Assembly: GCF_047675955.1 (NCBI RefSeq)
Contig: NC_132916.1
Coordinates: 65,651,481 to 65,715,480 of the forward strand
Direction of reading: 5' to 3'
DNA length: 64,000 bases
Origin: Chlorocebus sabaeus
Taxonomy: Eukaryota > Chordata > Mammalia > Primates > Cercopithecidae
Position 1 is the stretch's first letter. Every line of letters begins with the position of its first letter. Under the pieces are notes generated by a model. The model did not search any database. It was not told where the DNA came from and worked only from the letters and a program-made list of their open reading frames with translations. Positions 48,585 to 60,716 of the stretch are shown piece by piece. Position numbers and translations under genes: made by a program.

Positions 48585-49180
48585 ATATTCTCAAAGTTTT
48601 ATTATATGAAGAGTTTTACACCCACATTATTAAAAGTGTACAAGTTAAAAGCGGAGTAAAGTGTGAAAACTCTCCTAGATCTAATCTCCATACACCTAGG
48701 TTCCTGACCTTGAGTCAAACAAGCCTGCCAGTTAACTTTGCATTCCCTAGTAATACTTTATACACAGACACACACTGTATACACTCTTTAAAAATACTCT
48801 TATGGTAGCAACCTACAACCATGATCTATAGAAAAGTTTATTTTTATTTAATATATTTAGAAAATTTCCTGTTTTAGTATTTAGGAAATTTTTTTCCTGT
48901 ATTCTTTTTTTTGTGGTGACATGTTATTCCGTCATATAAGTAATTAATTTCCTGAGTCTTGAAGGACCTCAGAATATTTTTAACCTTTTTGTAGCACATG
49001 CAAAGCTGCAATAAATAAGCTTGGACTTACATTATTTTTAATCTTGATGAAGAAATCTATAATACTTTTCTTAGAATTGCTATTGCTGTCTCAAAGGACG
49101 TGTTCACATTTAATTTTGCAAGGTATTAGAAACTCTTGAGAAGACAATTTTGAAAATTTATGTTTTCCTACAATTAAACC
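48585..49180 (-). mobile_element. Ancient L1/HAL1-like fragment, antisense
   Basis: 'AGTGTACAAGTTAAAAGCGG', 'GACATGTTATTCCGTCATA', 'GCAAAGCTGCAATAAATAAGC' and 'GAATTGCTATTGCTGTCTCAAAGGA' follow an ancient reversed L1 3' part at low identity. Confidence 0.5.
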
Positions 49181-49221
49181 ATACTGTTAAGATGTAAAAA
49201 GTTATAAGTAACATTAGATCC

Positions 49222-49325
49222 AATACAATATAAACTCTGAAAGTGCATATGTCTTGTGATTTTCTACCTATGTATCACTGACAATAAAGTACCTGATGTA
49301 TAACAATTGCTTAATCAGTACAATG
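49222..49325 (+). mobile_element. L2/MIR 3'-end-like fragment
   Basis: 'AATATAAACTCTGAAAGTGC' through 'AATAAAGTACCTGATGTATAAC' and 'GCTTAATCAGT' resemble the shared L2/MIR 3' region. Confidence 0.4.
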
Positions 49326-49710
49326 GAATAAATAAGTACATGATGCAATGTGCATTTGTGAGTTTTTCCACTTTGCATTCATTTTCATTTCTACCATTGA
49401 CTATCAATACCATCCTGATTTTGCAGTGAGGAAATCACTGTTTCTTCAAACTCAGTCAGTGAGGTTTAGGGTTTCTTCCAAATCCAGTTCCAGGAGTGAC
49501 AAGTGGAGTAAAAATATAAACAATAAAGCTTGCATTACACAAAGTTCCATGATTGATTCAGTGATAAATACTTGATGCAATCACGTCCAGTGATAAATTG
49601 TGAGAGTTGTTCTTAGATGTCAATAATTAAGATATGCTTATTGAGGGCCGTATTAATATCCTTGTAAACATTCCTGGAAGGTGTTCTCTTAGCATTTCTG
49701 TCTATTCATA
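49326..49710. other. Unassigned DNA
   Basis: No gene or repeat recognised. A 75-codon open frame (49348-49575) lacks any recognised motif. Confidence 0.45.
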
Positions 49711-50458
49711 AAAACAGATTCCTGGCTGGGTGTGGTGACTCACTCCTGTAATCTCAGGACATTGGTATATCAAGGTGAGAGAAGAGCTTGAGATCAGGAG
49801 TTTGAGACCAGCATGAGCAATATAGTGAGACCCCAGCTAATTATGGTTTGGCTCTGTATACCCAACAAAAATCTCTTTCTGAATTGTGATCCTGAGTGTT
49901 GGAGGTGGGGCTTGGTGGGAGGTAATTAGATCATGGAGTGGATTTCTAAAGATTTAGTACCATTCCCTTAGTTCTGTCTCATGATAGAGTTTTCATGAGA
50001 TCTGGTTGTTTAAAAGTGTATAGCACTTCCCCCTTCTCTGTCTCTCTGTGAGACGTGTTTGCTTGACCTTTGCCTTCTATTATGATTGTAAGTTTCCTGA
50101 GGCCTCCACAGCTATGCCTCCTGTACATTCTGCAGAACTGTGAGTCAATTAAACCTCCTTTCTTTATTAACTACCCAGTCTCAGATAGTTCTTTATAGCA
50201 ATGTGAGAATGGACTAATACACCAACTTTGCAAAAACAAAAAAAAAATGTAAAAGCAGTGAGGTATTATGGCAGTGAGGCATTAGGTGGAACTGTAGTTC
50301 CACATACTGAGGAGTTTGAGTTGGGAGGATAGCTTAAGTTGAGGAGTTAGAGGTTACAATGAGCTAGGATTGCTCCATTGCACTCCAGCCTGCACAACAG
50401 AGTGAGACCATCTCTTAAAACAAAAAAGAAAACACAAATAAACAGGAAAACAGATTTC
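49711..50458 (+). mobile_element. AluJ-like Alu split by a MaLR LTR
   Basis: Alu halves 49723-49837 and 50222-50446. Target duplication AAAACAGATTCC (49711-49722) against AAAACAGATTTC (50447-50458). The low identity and 'GAGCTTGAGATCAGGAGTTTG' suggest AluJ. An LTR (49838-50221) sits in the central region, so the Alu is older than that LTR. Confidence 0.85.
49838..50221 (+). repeat. THE1/MST-type solo LTR, sense, inside AluJ
   Basis: 'TAATTATGGTTTGGCTCTGT' to 'GGACTAATACA', with TCATGAGATCTGGTTGTTTA and 'GTGAGTCAATTAAACCTCC'. Flanks CCAGC (49833-49837) and CCAAC (50222-50226) match 4 of 5, the expected 5-bp duplication. Confidence 0.9.
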
Positions 50459-50655
50459 AAGCTGTAAAGAAGATTACAGATTACAGAATAAGAAAAATGG
50501 GTCTTATTGAAAATCACTGGGTAAGGGAGTACCTACTTAAATAAGGTAGTAGAGAACATGTTTTGAAGTAAAAACTTCAGAGCCTGTTGTCTCAAAGTAG
50601 TTGAACAGAAAGACAATTACTCAAGTCCGTAGTTGTGAAATAATTGGTTAGTTAC

Positions 50656-51045
50656 TGACATGGTTTGGCTGTATCCGCACCCAAATCTCATCCTGATGGT
50701 AACTCCCACAGTTCCTACATGTCATGGGAGGAGCCAGGCTCAGTTCCTACATGTCATGGGAGGAGCCAGGCTGGAAGTGATTGAATTATGGGAATGGGTC
50801 TTTCATGTGCTGTTCTCATGATAGTGAATGAGTTTCATGAGATCTGATGGTTTTTAAAAGGGCAGTTTCCCTGCACAAGCTCTCTTCTCTTGTCAGCAAC
50901 TGTGTGAGATGTGCCTTTCACCTTTCACCATGATTGTGAGGCCTCCCCAGCCACATGAAACTGTAAGTCCAATAAAACTCTTTCTTTTGTAAATTGCCCA
51001 GTCTCAGGTATGTCTTTATCAGCAGCATGAAAACAGACAAATACA
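50656..51045 (+). repeat. THE1 5' LTR with internal 32-bp duplication
   Basis: It starts TGACATGGTTTGGCTGTATC and ends CAAATACA. A 32-bp unit beginning CAGTTCCTACATGTCATGGG is repeated at 50709-50740 and 50741-50772. Confidence 0.93.
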
Positions 51046-52609
51046 TTAAATTGGTAGCAGTAGAGTGGGGCACAGCTGAAAAGATACCTGAAAATGTGAA
51101 AGCAACTTTCGAACTGGGTAACAGACAGAGGTTGGAACAGTTTGGAGGGCTCATAAGAAGACAAGAAAATGTGGGAAAGTTTGGAACTTCCTGGAGACTT
51201 ATTTAATGTCTTTGACAAACATGCTGATATTGGTATGAACAACAAGTTCCAGGCTGAGATGATCTCAGATGGAGATGAGGAACTTGCTGGTAATTGGAGC
51301 AAAGGTAACTCTTGTTACGTTTCAGCAAAGAGATTGGTGGCATTTTGCCCTTGACCTAGAGATTTGTGGAACTTCGAACCTGAGAGAGAGATGATTTAGG
51401 GTATCTGGCGGAAGAAATTTATAAGCAGCAAAGCATTCAAGAGGTAACTTAGATGCTGTTAAAGACATTCCATTTTATAAGGGAAGCAGAACATAAAAGT
51501 TTGGAAAATTTGCAGCCAGACAATGCGATAGAAAAGATAATCCCATTTTCTGAGGAGAAATTCAAGCCAGATGCAGAAATTTGTGTAAGTAACAAGGATC
51601 CAAATGTTAATCCCAAGACAATTGGAAAAATGTTTCTAGAACATATCAGAGGTCTTCATTGCATCCCTTACCACCACAGGCCTGGAGGTCTAGGAGGAAA
51701 AAATTGGTTTCATGGGCCAGACCCAGGGTCTCCATGCTGTGTGCAGTCTGAGGACTTGGTGTCCCACATCCCAGCTGTGACTAAAAGGGGTCAATGTATA
51801 GCTCCAGCAATGGCTTCAGATGGTGCAAGCCCCAAGCCTTGGCAGCTTTCATGTGGTGTTGAGCCTGCAGGTGCAAAGACATAAAGAATTGAGGTTTGAG
51901 AACCTCCACCTAAATTTCAGATAATATAGCCTGGATGTCCAGGCAAAAGTTTGCTGTGGGCGTGGGGTGATCATGGAGAACCTCTGCTAGGGCAGTGCAG
52001 AAGCAAAATGTGATGTTTGAGCACCCACAAAGAGTCCCTACTGGGGCACCACCTGGCGACTCTGTGAGAAGAGGGCCACTGTCCTCCAGACCCCAGAATG
52101 GTAGATCCACCGACAGCTGGCACCATGTTGCTGGAAAAGCCACAGACACTCAACACCACCCCCGAAAAGAGCTTGGAGGGAGGCTTTACTCTGCAAAGCC
52201 ACAGGGGCAGAGCTGCTCAAGACCATGGGAACCCACCTCTTGCAGCATCATGACCTGGATATGAGACTTGAAGTCAAAGAAGATCATTTCAGAGCTTTAG
52301 AATTTGACTGCCCTGCTAGATTTCAGATTTGCACAGTGCCTGTAGCCCCTTTGTTTTGGCCAATTTCTCCCATTTGGAATGGCTGTATCTACCCAGCGTC
52401 TGTACTCTCATTGAATCTAGGAAGTAACTAACTTGCTTTTGATTTTACAGGCTCATAGGTGGAAGGGACTCACCTTGTCTCAGATGAGACATTGGGCTGT
52501 GAACTTTTGAGTTAATGCTGAAATAAGTTAAAATTTGGGGGGACTGTTGGGAAGGCATGATTGGTTTTGAAATGTGAATGTACGATATTTGGGAGGGACC
52601 AGGGTGGAA
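51046..52609 (+). mobile_element. THE1 internal region with decayed open frame
   Basis: Open segments at 50994-51206 (starting within the 5' LTR), 51169-51354 and 51453-51884 (143 codons) read MNNKFQAEMISDGDEELAGN, CYVSAKRLVAFC, SLENLQPD and AEICVSNKDPNVN, colinear with the other THE1 interior. Stops and frameshifts fall at different places in the two copies. No known domain. Confidence 0.85.
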
Positions 52610-52985
52610 TGATACGACTTGGTTGTATCAGTACCCAAATCTCATCTTGAATTGTAACTCCCACAATTCCCCCATGTCATGGGAGAAACCCAGTGGGAGG
52701 TGACTGAATACGAGGGAAGATCTTTCCTGTGCTGTTCTCATGATAGTGAATGTGTCTCATGAGATCCGATGATTTTAAAAAGGGGAGTTTCCCTGTACAA
52801 GCTGTCTTCTCTTGTCTGCCACCATGTGAGAAGTACCTTTCACCTTCTACCATGATTGTGAGGCCTCCTCAGCCACCTGGAACTGTAAGTCCAATAAAAC
52901 TACTTTTTTTTTTTTTTTTTTTTTTTTTGTAAATTGCCCAGTCTCAGGCATATCTTTGTTAGCAGTGTGATAACAGACTAATACA
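52610..52985 (+). repeat. THE1 3' LTR
   Basis: It starts TGATACGACTTGGTTGTATC and ends GACTAATACA. It contains a T26 run near 52903-52928 in the poly(A) region. Confidence 0.93.
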
Positions 52986-52990
52986 GTTAC

Positions 52991-53384
52991 TACTGCTAAA
53001 AATTCTCTTTGTTTCAAATAGTATTTTAATAAGAATTTGCAGAAAGAATATAATAAAATAAAATAGTAACTTTTATACATGTGCAATAATCTTTCTACCA
53101 GCAAACCTTTCCTGTGAAGTTGTAGTGTATCATAGTATTTTTACTGATATCTGCATTTAAAAATCTAGAGTTCTGTAATAAAATACATGAGTTATATAAA
53201 TTGTGAGCAACATTAATTGAGATTAGTTAGGAAGAAAAGGAATAATGTGTAGCCTCTAAAAATGGAAATCACAAATCACAGCAAATGGCAGAGTAGAAAC
53301 AAGTTTGAATCCTATCATATTATAATTATGATCTGAGAGTGTTTACATATAAATTTTACCAAAATATTAACTGTATAACTAATA
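52991..53384. other. Unassigned AT-rich DNA
   Basis: No feature recognised. Confidence 0.5.
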
Positions 53385-53460
53385 ATAATATGAAGAAAAC
53401 CTGTTACTTAAGCACTTATGTGGCAGGCACTGTGATGTATAATTTGCATAGACTACTGTG
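53385..53460 (-). mobile_element. MIR fragment, antisense
   Basis: 'TTACTTAAGCACTTATGTGGCAGGCACTGTG' matches the reversed MIR core. Short and diverged. Confidence 0.5.
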
Positions 53461-53489
53461 TTCAATTTGTAGAGCATCAGGATGCAACT

Positions 53490-53973
53490 AGGGAGAGCCA
53501 CAGGGTCCAGGCAGAGAACCACTGAGGAGTCGTCCTGCTAAACAGTGGGGTTAATTTTGTCCCCTTAGTGTAGCTGGAAGGCAGAGCAAAGAGGAAAGAG
53601 GATTATTCTTGAGGCTTAAGGAGTAATGTTGTTTGCCCCATTAGGTTTTGGACTTGCCTGGGACCTCTCATTCCTTTCTTTTTTCCCATTTCTCCCTATT
53701 GAAAAGGGAATATCTGTCTCTATGCCTGTTCCACCATTGTATTTTGGAAACACACAACGTGGTTGGTTTCCACAGCTGAAGGAGAATTTGTGTCAGGATG
53801 AAACATACCTTGGGTCTCACCCATATCTAATTTAGATAACATATAGATGAGACTTTGGGTTTTAGACTTTTGAACTGTTGCTGGAATGAGTTTAGACGTT
53901 TGAGGCTGCTAGGAGGGGATAAATGTATTTTACATATGAGAAAGATATGAATTTTTGGCAAACAGGGGCAGGA
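53490..53973 (+). mobile_element. MLT1-type internal 3' end, sense
   Basis: 'TGTCTCTATGCCTGTTCC', 'CACAGCTGAAGGAGAATTTG', 'GATGAAACATACCTTGGGTC' and 'GAGACTTTGGGTTTTAGAC' precede an MLT1 LTR directly and parallel the 3' end of MaLR interiors. With the LTR it forms the 3' half of an element whose 5' part is missing. Confidence 0.65.
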
Positions 53974-54345
53974 TAGTATAAACTGAAGGTTTGTGTCCTC
54001 CCCAAATTCATATGTTGAAATTCTAACCTCCAATGTGATGGTATTAGGGGGTGAGTTATTTCTCAGCTGGCTGAGTTATGAGGATGGAGCCCTCATGGAT
54101 GGAGTTAATACCCTTAAAAAAGAGATTCCAGAGACCTCCTTTGTCCATTCTGCTGTGTGAGGACACAGCAAAAAGATGATTGTCTATTATCCAGCATACA
54201 GGTACCCATTAGACACTGAGTCTGTCTGTGCCTTGATCTTGGACTCCTCAGCCTTCTGAACTATGAGAAATAAATGTCTGTTGTTTAAGTCACCTACTTT
54301 ATGGTATTTCGTTATAACAGCCTGAACAGGATGAAGTAGCCTCCT
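53974..54345 (+). repeat. MLT1 LTR, sense
   Basis: 'GGTTTGTGTCCTCCCCAAATTCATATG', CCTCCAATGTGATGGTATTA, 'GGATGGAGCCCTCATG', CTTGATCTTGGACTCCTCAG and 'GAGAAATAAATGTCTGTTGTTTAAG' are diagnostic MLT1 blocks. It contains the AATAAA poly(A) signal near 54270. Confidence 0.88.
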
Positions 54346-54367
54346 ATGAGTTTTTTTTACTCTCTTC

Positions 54368-54495
54368 AATATCATGGATGATGACAATAAACTGAGGTAC
54401 AGGGTCATTCACCAAAAGTCTATTAGCTTGTAAGTGATGAGTCCCCGTCTGACTTAGAACCCAAACTCGTAAGCAATACATTAACCTAAGGAGGT
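54368..54495 (-). mobile_element. MIR fragment, antisense
   Basis: 'CAATAAACTGAGGTACAGGG', 'GCTTGTAAGTGATGAGTCC' and 'AGAACCCAAACTCG' follow reversed MIR order (3' conserved core to tRNA-like part). Confidence 0.68.
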
Positions 54496-54769
54496 AGGAC
54501 GATAAAGTGCTTAAGGAAGGACTAAATACATATAGCTCTTTAGATGTGTGTTAGCAGAAAAATAATGCCTAACAAACAATAAAATCCAAAAATGTTTCAG
54601 CCAAGTAAAGAATGGAAAAACAGAATTTAAATTGCATATAATGAGAAAAAAATATTTTACAATAATTTTATTGAAATTCTGGAGGTGCAAGAGACCTGTT
54701 GACTATCTACTTAATATCAGTTTACCCAATTTTTCTTAGGAAAACAATCTTATAATTTTACTCATGTTA

Positions 54770-55235
54770 ACTCTACCTCTCCTAAGTTTAGGTAGAAATC
54801 TTGAACAGTTTAAACCTCATTTTCCTAACAAGCAGGTGGCTTAGGATTGGTTATACCAACCCATCGTCTGCAAATGAGATATGACAAAGTTTGCTAGGCG
54901 ATTCTGGAAAATATTTTCTTTCCCTCATAAAAAGAAACAGAGAAAGATGAATTAACTTCATCCTCTGGACAGCATAATGCCTGCATGAATCCCTGGAACT
55001 GCAGAACCCATCCTGTGAGAGTGAATCGAAAGTTCAAGTACAGGTGCCAGAGGGAGAAATGGAAAGAACCTGAATCTTGCATGATATTGTTGAGCTTCTG
55101 AATTAACAACCACAGAGCCAAGTCTGCCTCCAGATTTCTTCTTAAATATCATAAATCCTTATTGATTGAGCCACTGGAGTTTTTTTTTTTTTTACAATTT
55201 GTAAGCAAAAATATTCTAACTGAAATAGATACTGA
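54770..55235 (+). repeat. Old dispersed repeat, family not named
   Basis: 'CAGCATAATGCCTGCATGAATCCCTGGAACTGCAG', 'TGGAAAGAACCTGAATCTTGC', 'TTGAGCTTCTGAATTAAC' and 'TTATTGATTGAGCCACTGGAG' form an order I know from a common mammalian repeat, probably LTR-like. I cannot assign it. Confidence 0.35.
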
Positions 55236-56737
55236 AAAGTCTCTGAAGGATAAAAATAGAAATTAGTATGTACGTTAAAGAAAACCAGTTATTAAACATT
55301 TTCACATTCCCCTTAGTGTTCTATCTTCACACTTTTATTGTAACAAATATAAATTAGGAAAAAATGCTTTCAGTATCAATGGCGAACTAAATTTTCCTCA
55401 GCATCATTATTTTCCTTGAGAATTTTATATTTCATAATGATAAATTCCCTATAAATAGTGTTTTCCATAAATATTACTTCAGTAGTTTATAATAAAATAC
55501 AAATCAAATAAAATCTTATACGGTAACATTGTTTTCAGAAAAAAATATATGGAACATATCCTTGGTCTCTTACTTGAAATTTGATGGGTAAACCTACTTT
55601 TTACAAGAATAGATTTAATAGAAAATTTAAATTTTTTCTACTTTAATTTTATTTAGCTGATATAGAATGGTTATAAAGTACAAACATGTACTTTAAAATA
55701 GCATTACTTTTTATCTCGGTATAAATAATACTTTCTGAGATTTTTATTAATTGATAAAATTACTTGTAAAATCTGTACATATATAGACATTTCTAGATGT
55801 CAAACATGGCAGTTATACAAGTACTTAAAGACTGTAATTTTGAAAACTGTCTCACTCCAGGTGGCTTATGTAGCTTAGCTTTCATCTTAGTCAATACCAT
55901 AATGTATCGAGAGACCAACGATGATAAAGGCAAAGAAAATGGAGTGAGCACAATGGCTGGAATGGATACATAATGATAGTATTGATAAAGAAAATGAGTC
56001 AAATTTTTTCAACAATTACAGTAGACAACGTAACAGTTGTAATTGAATGAACATCACACAGTAAATGAAAAGCAGCTATGGACTATTCCAGTTTTGATTC
56101 TAGGAAGAATGAGTAATAATGTTCTCAGGAGTGAATGGGGCATTCACTGACTCATGAAAGTTTAGCAAGTAGAAATGAACCATTCATTTAGCAACCAAAC
56201 CAGTCTGAAGTGGTACTTTTGGATAAATAGAATCATCTATCCATGGGGCTCAAATAAGGTTTAATATTGACTTTAGTATATACTATCAAAAACCATCTAG
56301 GTGAATCATGGCCTATTACTTCTCATAAGAAGGAAAACTCGAAAAATCTTAACAGAAGGAATTGGCAAAGCAAACGTCTGAATTGTATCTCACACACTTG
56401 AAAACTTTCAGATACGTAAGCATATAACAATTTTTTAAAAAGTGTAACCATGCACTTACGCTATTTGCTTGGGGAGTTAAGCTTATCAACACTCTGCTTA
56501 CCTCCCCAATTCTTATGTTAGATGTGTATGTGAAATCATCTTGTCTTCCTTCTTCCATTCATGCACTTCTAGAAAGTATTACCTTTCTATGATTATAAAT
56601 GAATATATTTTTATAAAAAATAATCTGTAATAAATAGAAAATTAGAAGTTTGAAAACTACTTATAATACCATCTAAAGGTAACATTCACAAATTTTTCTT
56701 TATTCATTGACATACATATACACATTCCTTTAAAACT
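55236..56737. other. Unassigned AT-rich DNA
   Basis: No gene or named repeat seen in about 1.5 kb. Confidence 0.5.
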
Positions 56738-57813
56738 AATGATGTTTCTTAAAGAGCTTCTGCACAGCAAAGACAAACAAACAAACAAAAAAACTCTCAC
56801 AAGAGTGAACAGACAACCTATAGAATGGGAGAAAATTTTTGCAATCTATTCATCTGACAAAGGTCTAATATCCAGAGTCTGTAAGGAACTTAACCAAATG
56901 TACAAGAAAAAACACAATCTCATTAAAAAGTGGGCAAAGGACAGGAATAGACACCTCTCTAAAGAAGACATGTATGCATCCAATAAACATGAGAAAAAGT
57001 TCAACATCGCTAATCATTAGAGAAATGTGAATCAAAACCACAATATGATACCGTCTCATGCCAGGCAGAATGGCTATTATTAAAAAGTTAAAAAACAACA
57101 GATGCTGAAGAAGTTGTGGAGAAAAAGGAACGCTTTTGCATGCTTGGTTGGAGTTAAATTAGTTCAGCTGTTGTGGAAGACAGTGTGGTGATTCCTCAGA
57201 GACCTAGAGACAGAAATACTATTTAACCTAGCAGCCTCATTACTGGGCATATACCTGAAGGAACATAAATCCTTTTATTATAAAATTACATGCATGCATA
57301 TGTTCATTGCAGCACTGTTTACAATAGCAAAGACACAGAATCAACCTAAATGCCCATCAATGATAGACTGGATAAAGAAAATGTGGTACATGTACATCAT
57401 GGAATATTATGCAGCCATGCAGCCATAAAAAGGACTGAGATCGTGTCCTTTGCAGGGACATGGATGGATTTGGAAGACATTATCCTCAGCAAACTAATGC
57501 AGGACGAGAAAACTAAACACCACATGTTCTCACTTACAAGTGGTAGCTGAAAGATAAGAACACATGGACACATGGAGGGGAACAACATACTCTGGGTTCT
57601 GTTGAGAGGGCTGTAGGGGAAGGGAGAGTGTCAGGAAGAATGGCTAATGGACACTAGGCTTAATACCTAGGAGATGAGATGACTTGTGCAACAAATCACC
57701 ATGACACACATTTTTCTATGTTACAAACCTTTGGATCCTGCACATGTACCCCTGAACTTAAAATAAAAGTCGAAGAAAAAAAATAAAATTAAAATAAAAT
57801 AGTGATGTTCTTT
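56738..57813 (+). mobile_element. 5'-truncated L1PA-like L1 with target duplication
   Basis: L1 3' end 56751-57800: AAAGAGCTTCTGCACAGCAA through ORF2 C-terminus, 'ATGTGGTACATGTACATCATGG', and the 3' end 'CATGTACCCCTGAACTTAAAATAAAAG' plus A-rich tail. Flanks AATGATGTTTCTT (56738-56750) and AGTGATGTTCTTT (57801-57813). A typical truncated retroposition; the ORF2 remnant has stops. Open frames at 56739-57020 and 57350-57550 are ORF2 C-terminal pieces. Confidence 0.9.
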
Positions 57814-58599
57814 CCATATATTTTAAACAAAAAATATACTCACTGCATTAATCTTTCTCTAATGACTTTTTCTAAGAACAAATTTATCACCACACCTTGA
57901 AATCTTGTAATGTCCACAGACAATAAGAGCTATTTTTATGTAGTGATAAAGAACAAGTTCTTACATAGCTAACAACTACACAAATTGAGTTTCAATTACC
58001 AAAGAAACTCTCCCAAATCTTCACTCATTTCCCTTACCAAGATTTTAACTTTAAAATTGCAAATCATTCAGAAGATATTTTAATTTTTGCCACAAATGAG
58101 AACAATCCCGTGTGTGTCTGTGTGTGTATGCACATATGTGTTTACACCTTAGCATAGGGTTCTGTTAATCAGTATTTCCTCACCAAGAAAAATGATCAGA
58201 GTTCAGAGTTAATTTCTCCCAGCAGCTGAATTGGAATGCCTTTTTCTGAAAGGGGACTCACTTACTCTTCTTGTACTGCTTTCTGTTCACTGCACAATTT
58301 CATGCCTCAATCTGCATAAGAATGCCACCATGGCTGCATGCCTGAAATATCAGTGGAAGAAAGCTCTGACATCAGCTACTCTCCCTACTCAAAGTGTAAT
58401 TGTGATTGGAAAAACTGCCTCCTGTTGAGGGCTGGCTCCTTACAGTCCATGTGTATATTTCTCCACCAGCCAACAATAGCCTTTGAATGTCCCTGCTGGT
58501 CACAGCTACATTGAAACCTACAAATCCCAAGATTCCATTTATCAAAATGTTTTTTCCTGGCTAGAAATGTGCTTCCATTTCCTCCTGTAGTTCACTGTA
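57814..58599. other. Unassigned DNA with a short TG-rich patch
   Basis: No gene seen. A TGTGTGTCTGTGTGTGTATG patch lies at about 58111-58131. Confidence 0.5.
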
Positions 58600-58730
58600 A
58601 TTCAATGATCACCAAAGCCAGAAACCTTAGAGCCATTGTCCATAACTCTTACTTTTTCTTGCCCATGTCTAATGATTCTGTTTCCAAAATGACTTTCTAA
58701 TCTCGTATGTTGTCTCTTTATTTCTTTAAA
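58600..58730 (+). mobile_element. L2 fragment, sense
   Basis: 'TTAGAGCCATTGTCCATAACTCTTACTTT...GATTCTGTTTCCAAAATGAC' follows the L2 ORF consensus at low identity. Confidence 0.55.
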
Positions 58731-59804
58731 CAAACAAATAGTAAATAAAAATGAGCTACTATATGCTTAGTTTCTATGTAAAAAAGGATTTGAAAAAAGA
58801 TTACCTATTCAATAAATTGTATTTCAAGTATAACTCCATTAATTAAAAAATTAGGATTTTTTTTCCTCCTGTCTTATGCAGCTGATCTGAAATGAAATCT
58901 ATAATACTTACTGAGGGAGTTGGAGAAAAGAAACAATTTGAAGAAATTTACAACATATTTAGAGAGATAAAAATAAAAGCAAGCAACACAAGAACATAAC
59001 AGAATACAATTATGATTCTGTCAGCTGTGGAGGATGTGCAGATAAATATGCACTACAGGAGTCAGGAAAAACAGCATAGAGGAGGACTTTTCTGAGTCAT
59101 GGAAGGTAAATGAAGACAGACTATGAAACATCAAGTGAGGAAGACAGTATGAACAAAGAAATATGTGTGTATCTGTGTGTGTGTGTGTGTGTGTGTGTGT
59201 ATTTTTCCAACATCTGTGTGCTTGGCATCATGGAAACCATAATGAATAGAGGGAAAAATCTATATCGAAGCTTCATTTTTATATAGTTAGAAGGAGACCA
59301 CAATATGACCGGACTTTAAAACTATTGCAATATAAATTAGGAACTGATACAAGTTGACAAAGCATGGTTTAGGTAAGTAGAATTTAAGGAATATAGCAAA
59401 GAGTACTTAGTTTCCAGCAGAACAAGTATCACACATGATGGGGGCTTCTATTGAAGTGATTTCATTTTAAAATGATGTAGGTCTAGGTGAAGTGATGGGA
59501 TGGGTAGATGAAAGAGCTAAAGTTAACCTTATGGTCTGCAAAAAGAAAAAAAAAAGACATTTGGATGAGGTTGGTTTTGGAGAAAACAGACTGGAGAAGA
59601 ATGTAGTTATTTGCTAAACACATTCTCTATTATTAGGCAACAAATGGGAAAAAGAATACAGAACCATATAACTATCATCAGTAGAAAGTAGACTTCACAC
59701 TTGGGTTTGAAGTGGAGGTATTTATCCAAGATTTATCTTGGATCTGTTTGATTAAAATGACCATTAAAATAACTCCAACATCTCATTTTAAAATGGTAAC
59801 AGCT
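58731..59804. other. Unassigned DNA with (TG)n at 59165-59201
   Basis: No gene or named repeat apart from the TG microsatellite. Confidence 0.5.
59165..59201. repeat. (TG)n microsatellite
   Basis: TGTGTATCTG followed by about 13 pure TG units. Confidence 0.92.
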
Positions 59805-59945
59805 GTTAAAATTTACTGAATGCTTACCATGGTCCAGACACTATGATAGGCATATTACATTCAATGTATTACAGTAAGCTGATAAAGTAGGACTATTATT
59901 TATTACAATGTTATTTATGACAATGTAACAAATGAGAAAGATATG
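59805..59945 (-). mobile_element. MIR, antisense
   Basis: 'TTACTGAATGCTTACCATGGTCCAGACACTATGATAGGC...TATTACA' and 'GTAGGACTATTATTTATTAC' follow the reversed MIR core in order. Confidence 0.78.
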
Positions 59946-60180
59946 TATCTTATTATTCATATGAGTCTTTTCTCATGCTATTCTAGTATTGGAAATGTCT
60001 TTTCCTTGGTCTGGAAATAGTCAACTATTACTTGTCTTTAAACTCATAAGATCCAGTTCATATCATACCTTCTCCAGAGTTCTTTCTGCTTCCCAAACTA
60101 AAAGTAATTACTTCCCTTCACATATTTTCACTTATACTCTCTTCTAACAGTAAGCATGATTACCCTTACATTATTCTTTT

Positions 60181-60716
60181 TATTAATATGTATTACTGCC
60201 TAACAAATTATCCCAAACCCCGTGGCTTCAGACAATAATAATAAAATTATTCTCTCTTAGTTTCTGTGCGGCAGGAATTCAGGAGCTGTTTCTCTGACTT
60301 ATTCTGGCTCAGGACTTTTCATGAGGTTGGAATCAAGATGTCATCTGTGACTGTCATCATCCAAAGGCTTGACTGGGACTACAAAATCCACTCCTGGGAT
60401 GACTCACCTGCATGGCTGTTGCCAAAGGACTCAGTTCCTTACCACATGAGATTCTAAACGGGTATGTCTGAGTTTCCTCAGGATGTGACACATCCTCATG
60501 ATAGGGTCCCTGAGAGCAAATGATCTGAGAGAGAGAGAGAGGCATCCACAAGGTCTTTCATGTCCTAGTTGCAGAGTCACACACAGTCCCTTTACCTTAT
60601 TCTATTGAATAGAAGTGACCCACTAAGTACAGCCTGCACTTAAGGAAGGAAGAATTAGGCTCCATCTTTTAAAAGAAATGACAAAGAATTTGTGGATAAA
60701 TTTTAAAAGTCAACAC
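60181..60716 (-). repeat. MLT1-type solo LTR, antisense
   Basis: 'TACTGCCTAACAAATTATCCC' to 'GACAAAGAATTTGTGG', the same LTR group and orientation as those at 10259 and 12137. Within it are CTCAGTTCCTTACCACATGA and a short GA run at 60527-60540. No internal sequence is attached. The 63-codon open frame is incidental. Confidence 0.72.

Larger units (their letters stand above)
50651..52990 (+). mobile_element. Complete THE1-type MaLR element with perfect 5-bp target duplication
   Basis: 5' LTR 50656-51045, internal 51046-52609 (1564 bp), 3' LTR 52610-52985. GTTAC flanks both ends (50651-50655 and 52986-52990) without mismatch. The interior is colinear with that of the THE1 at 33.8-36.1 kb and nearly the same length (1560 bp). 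The 5' LTR carries a 32-bp tandem duplication absent from the 3' LTR; the 3' LTR carries a T run at 52903-52928. Confidence 0.95.
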
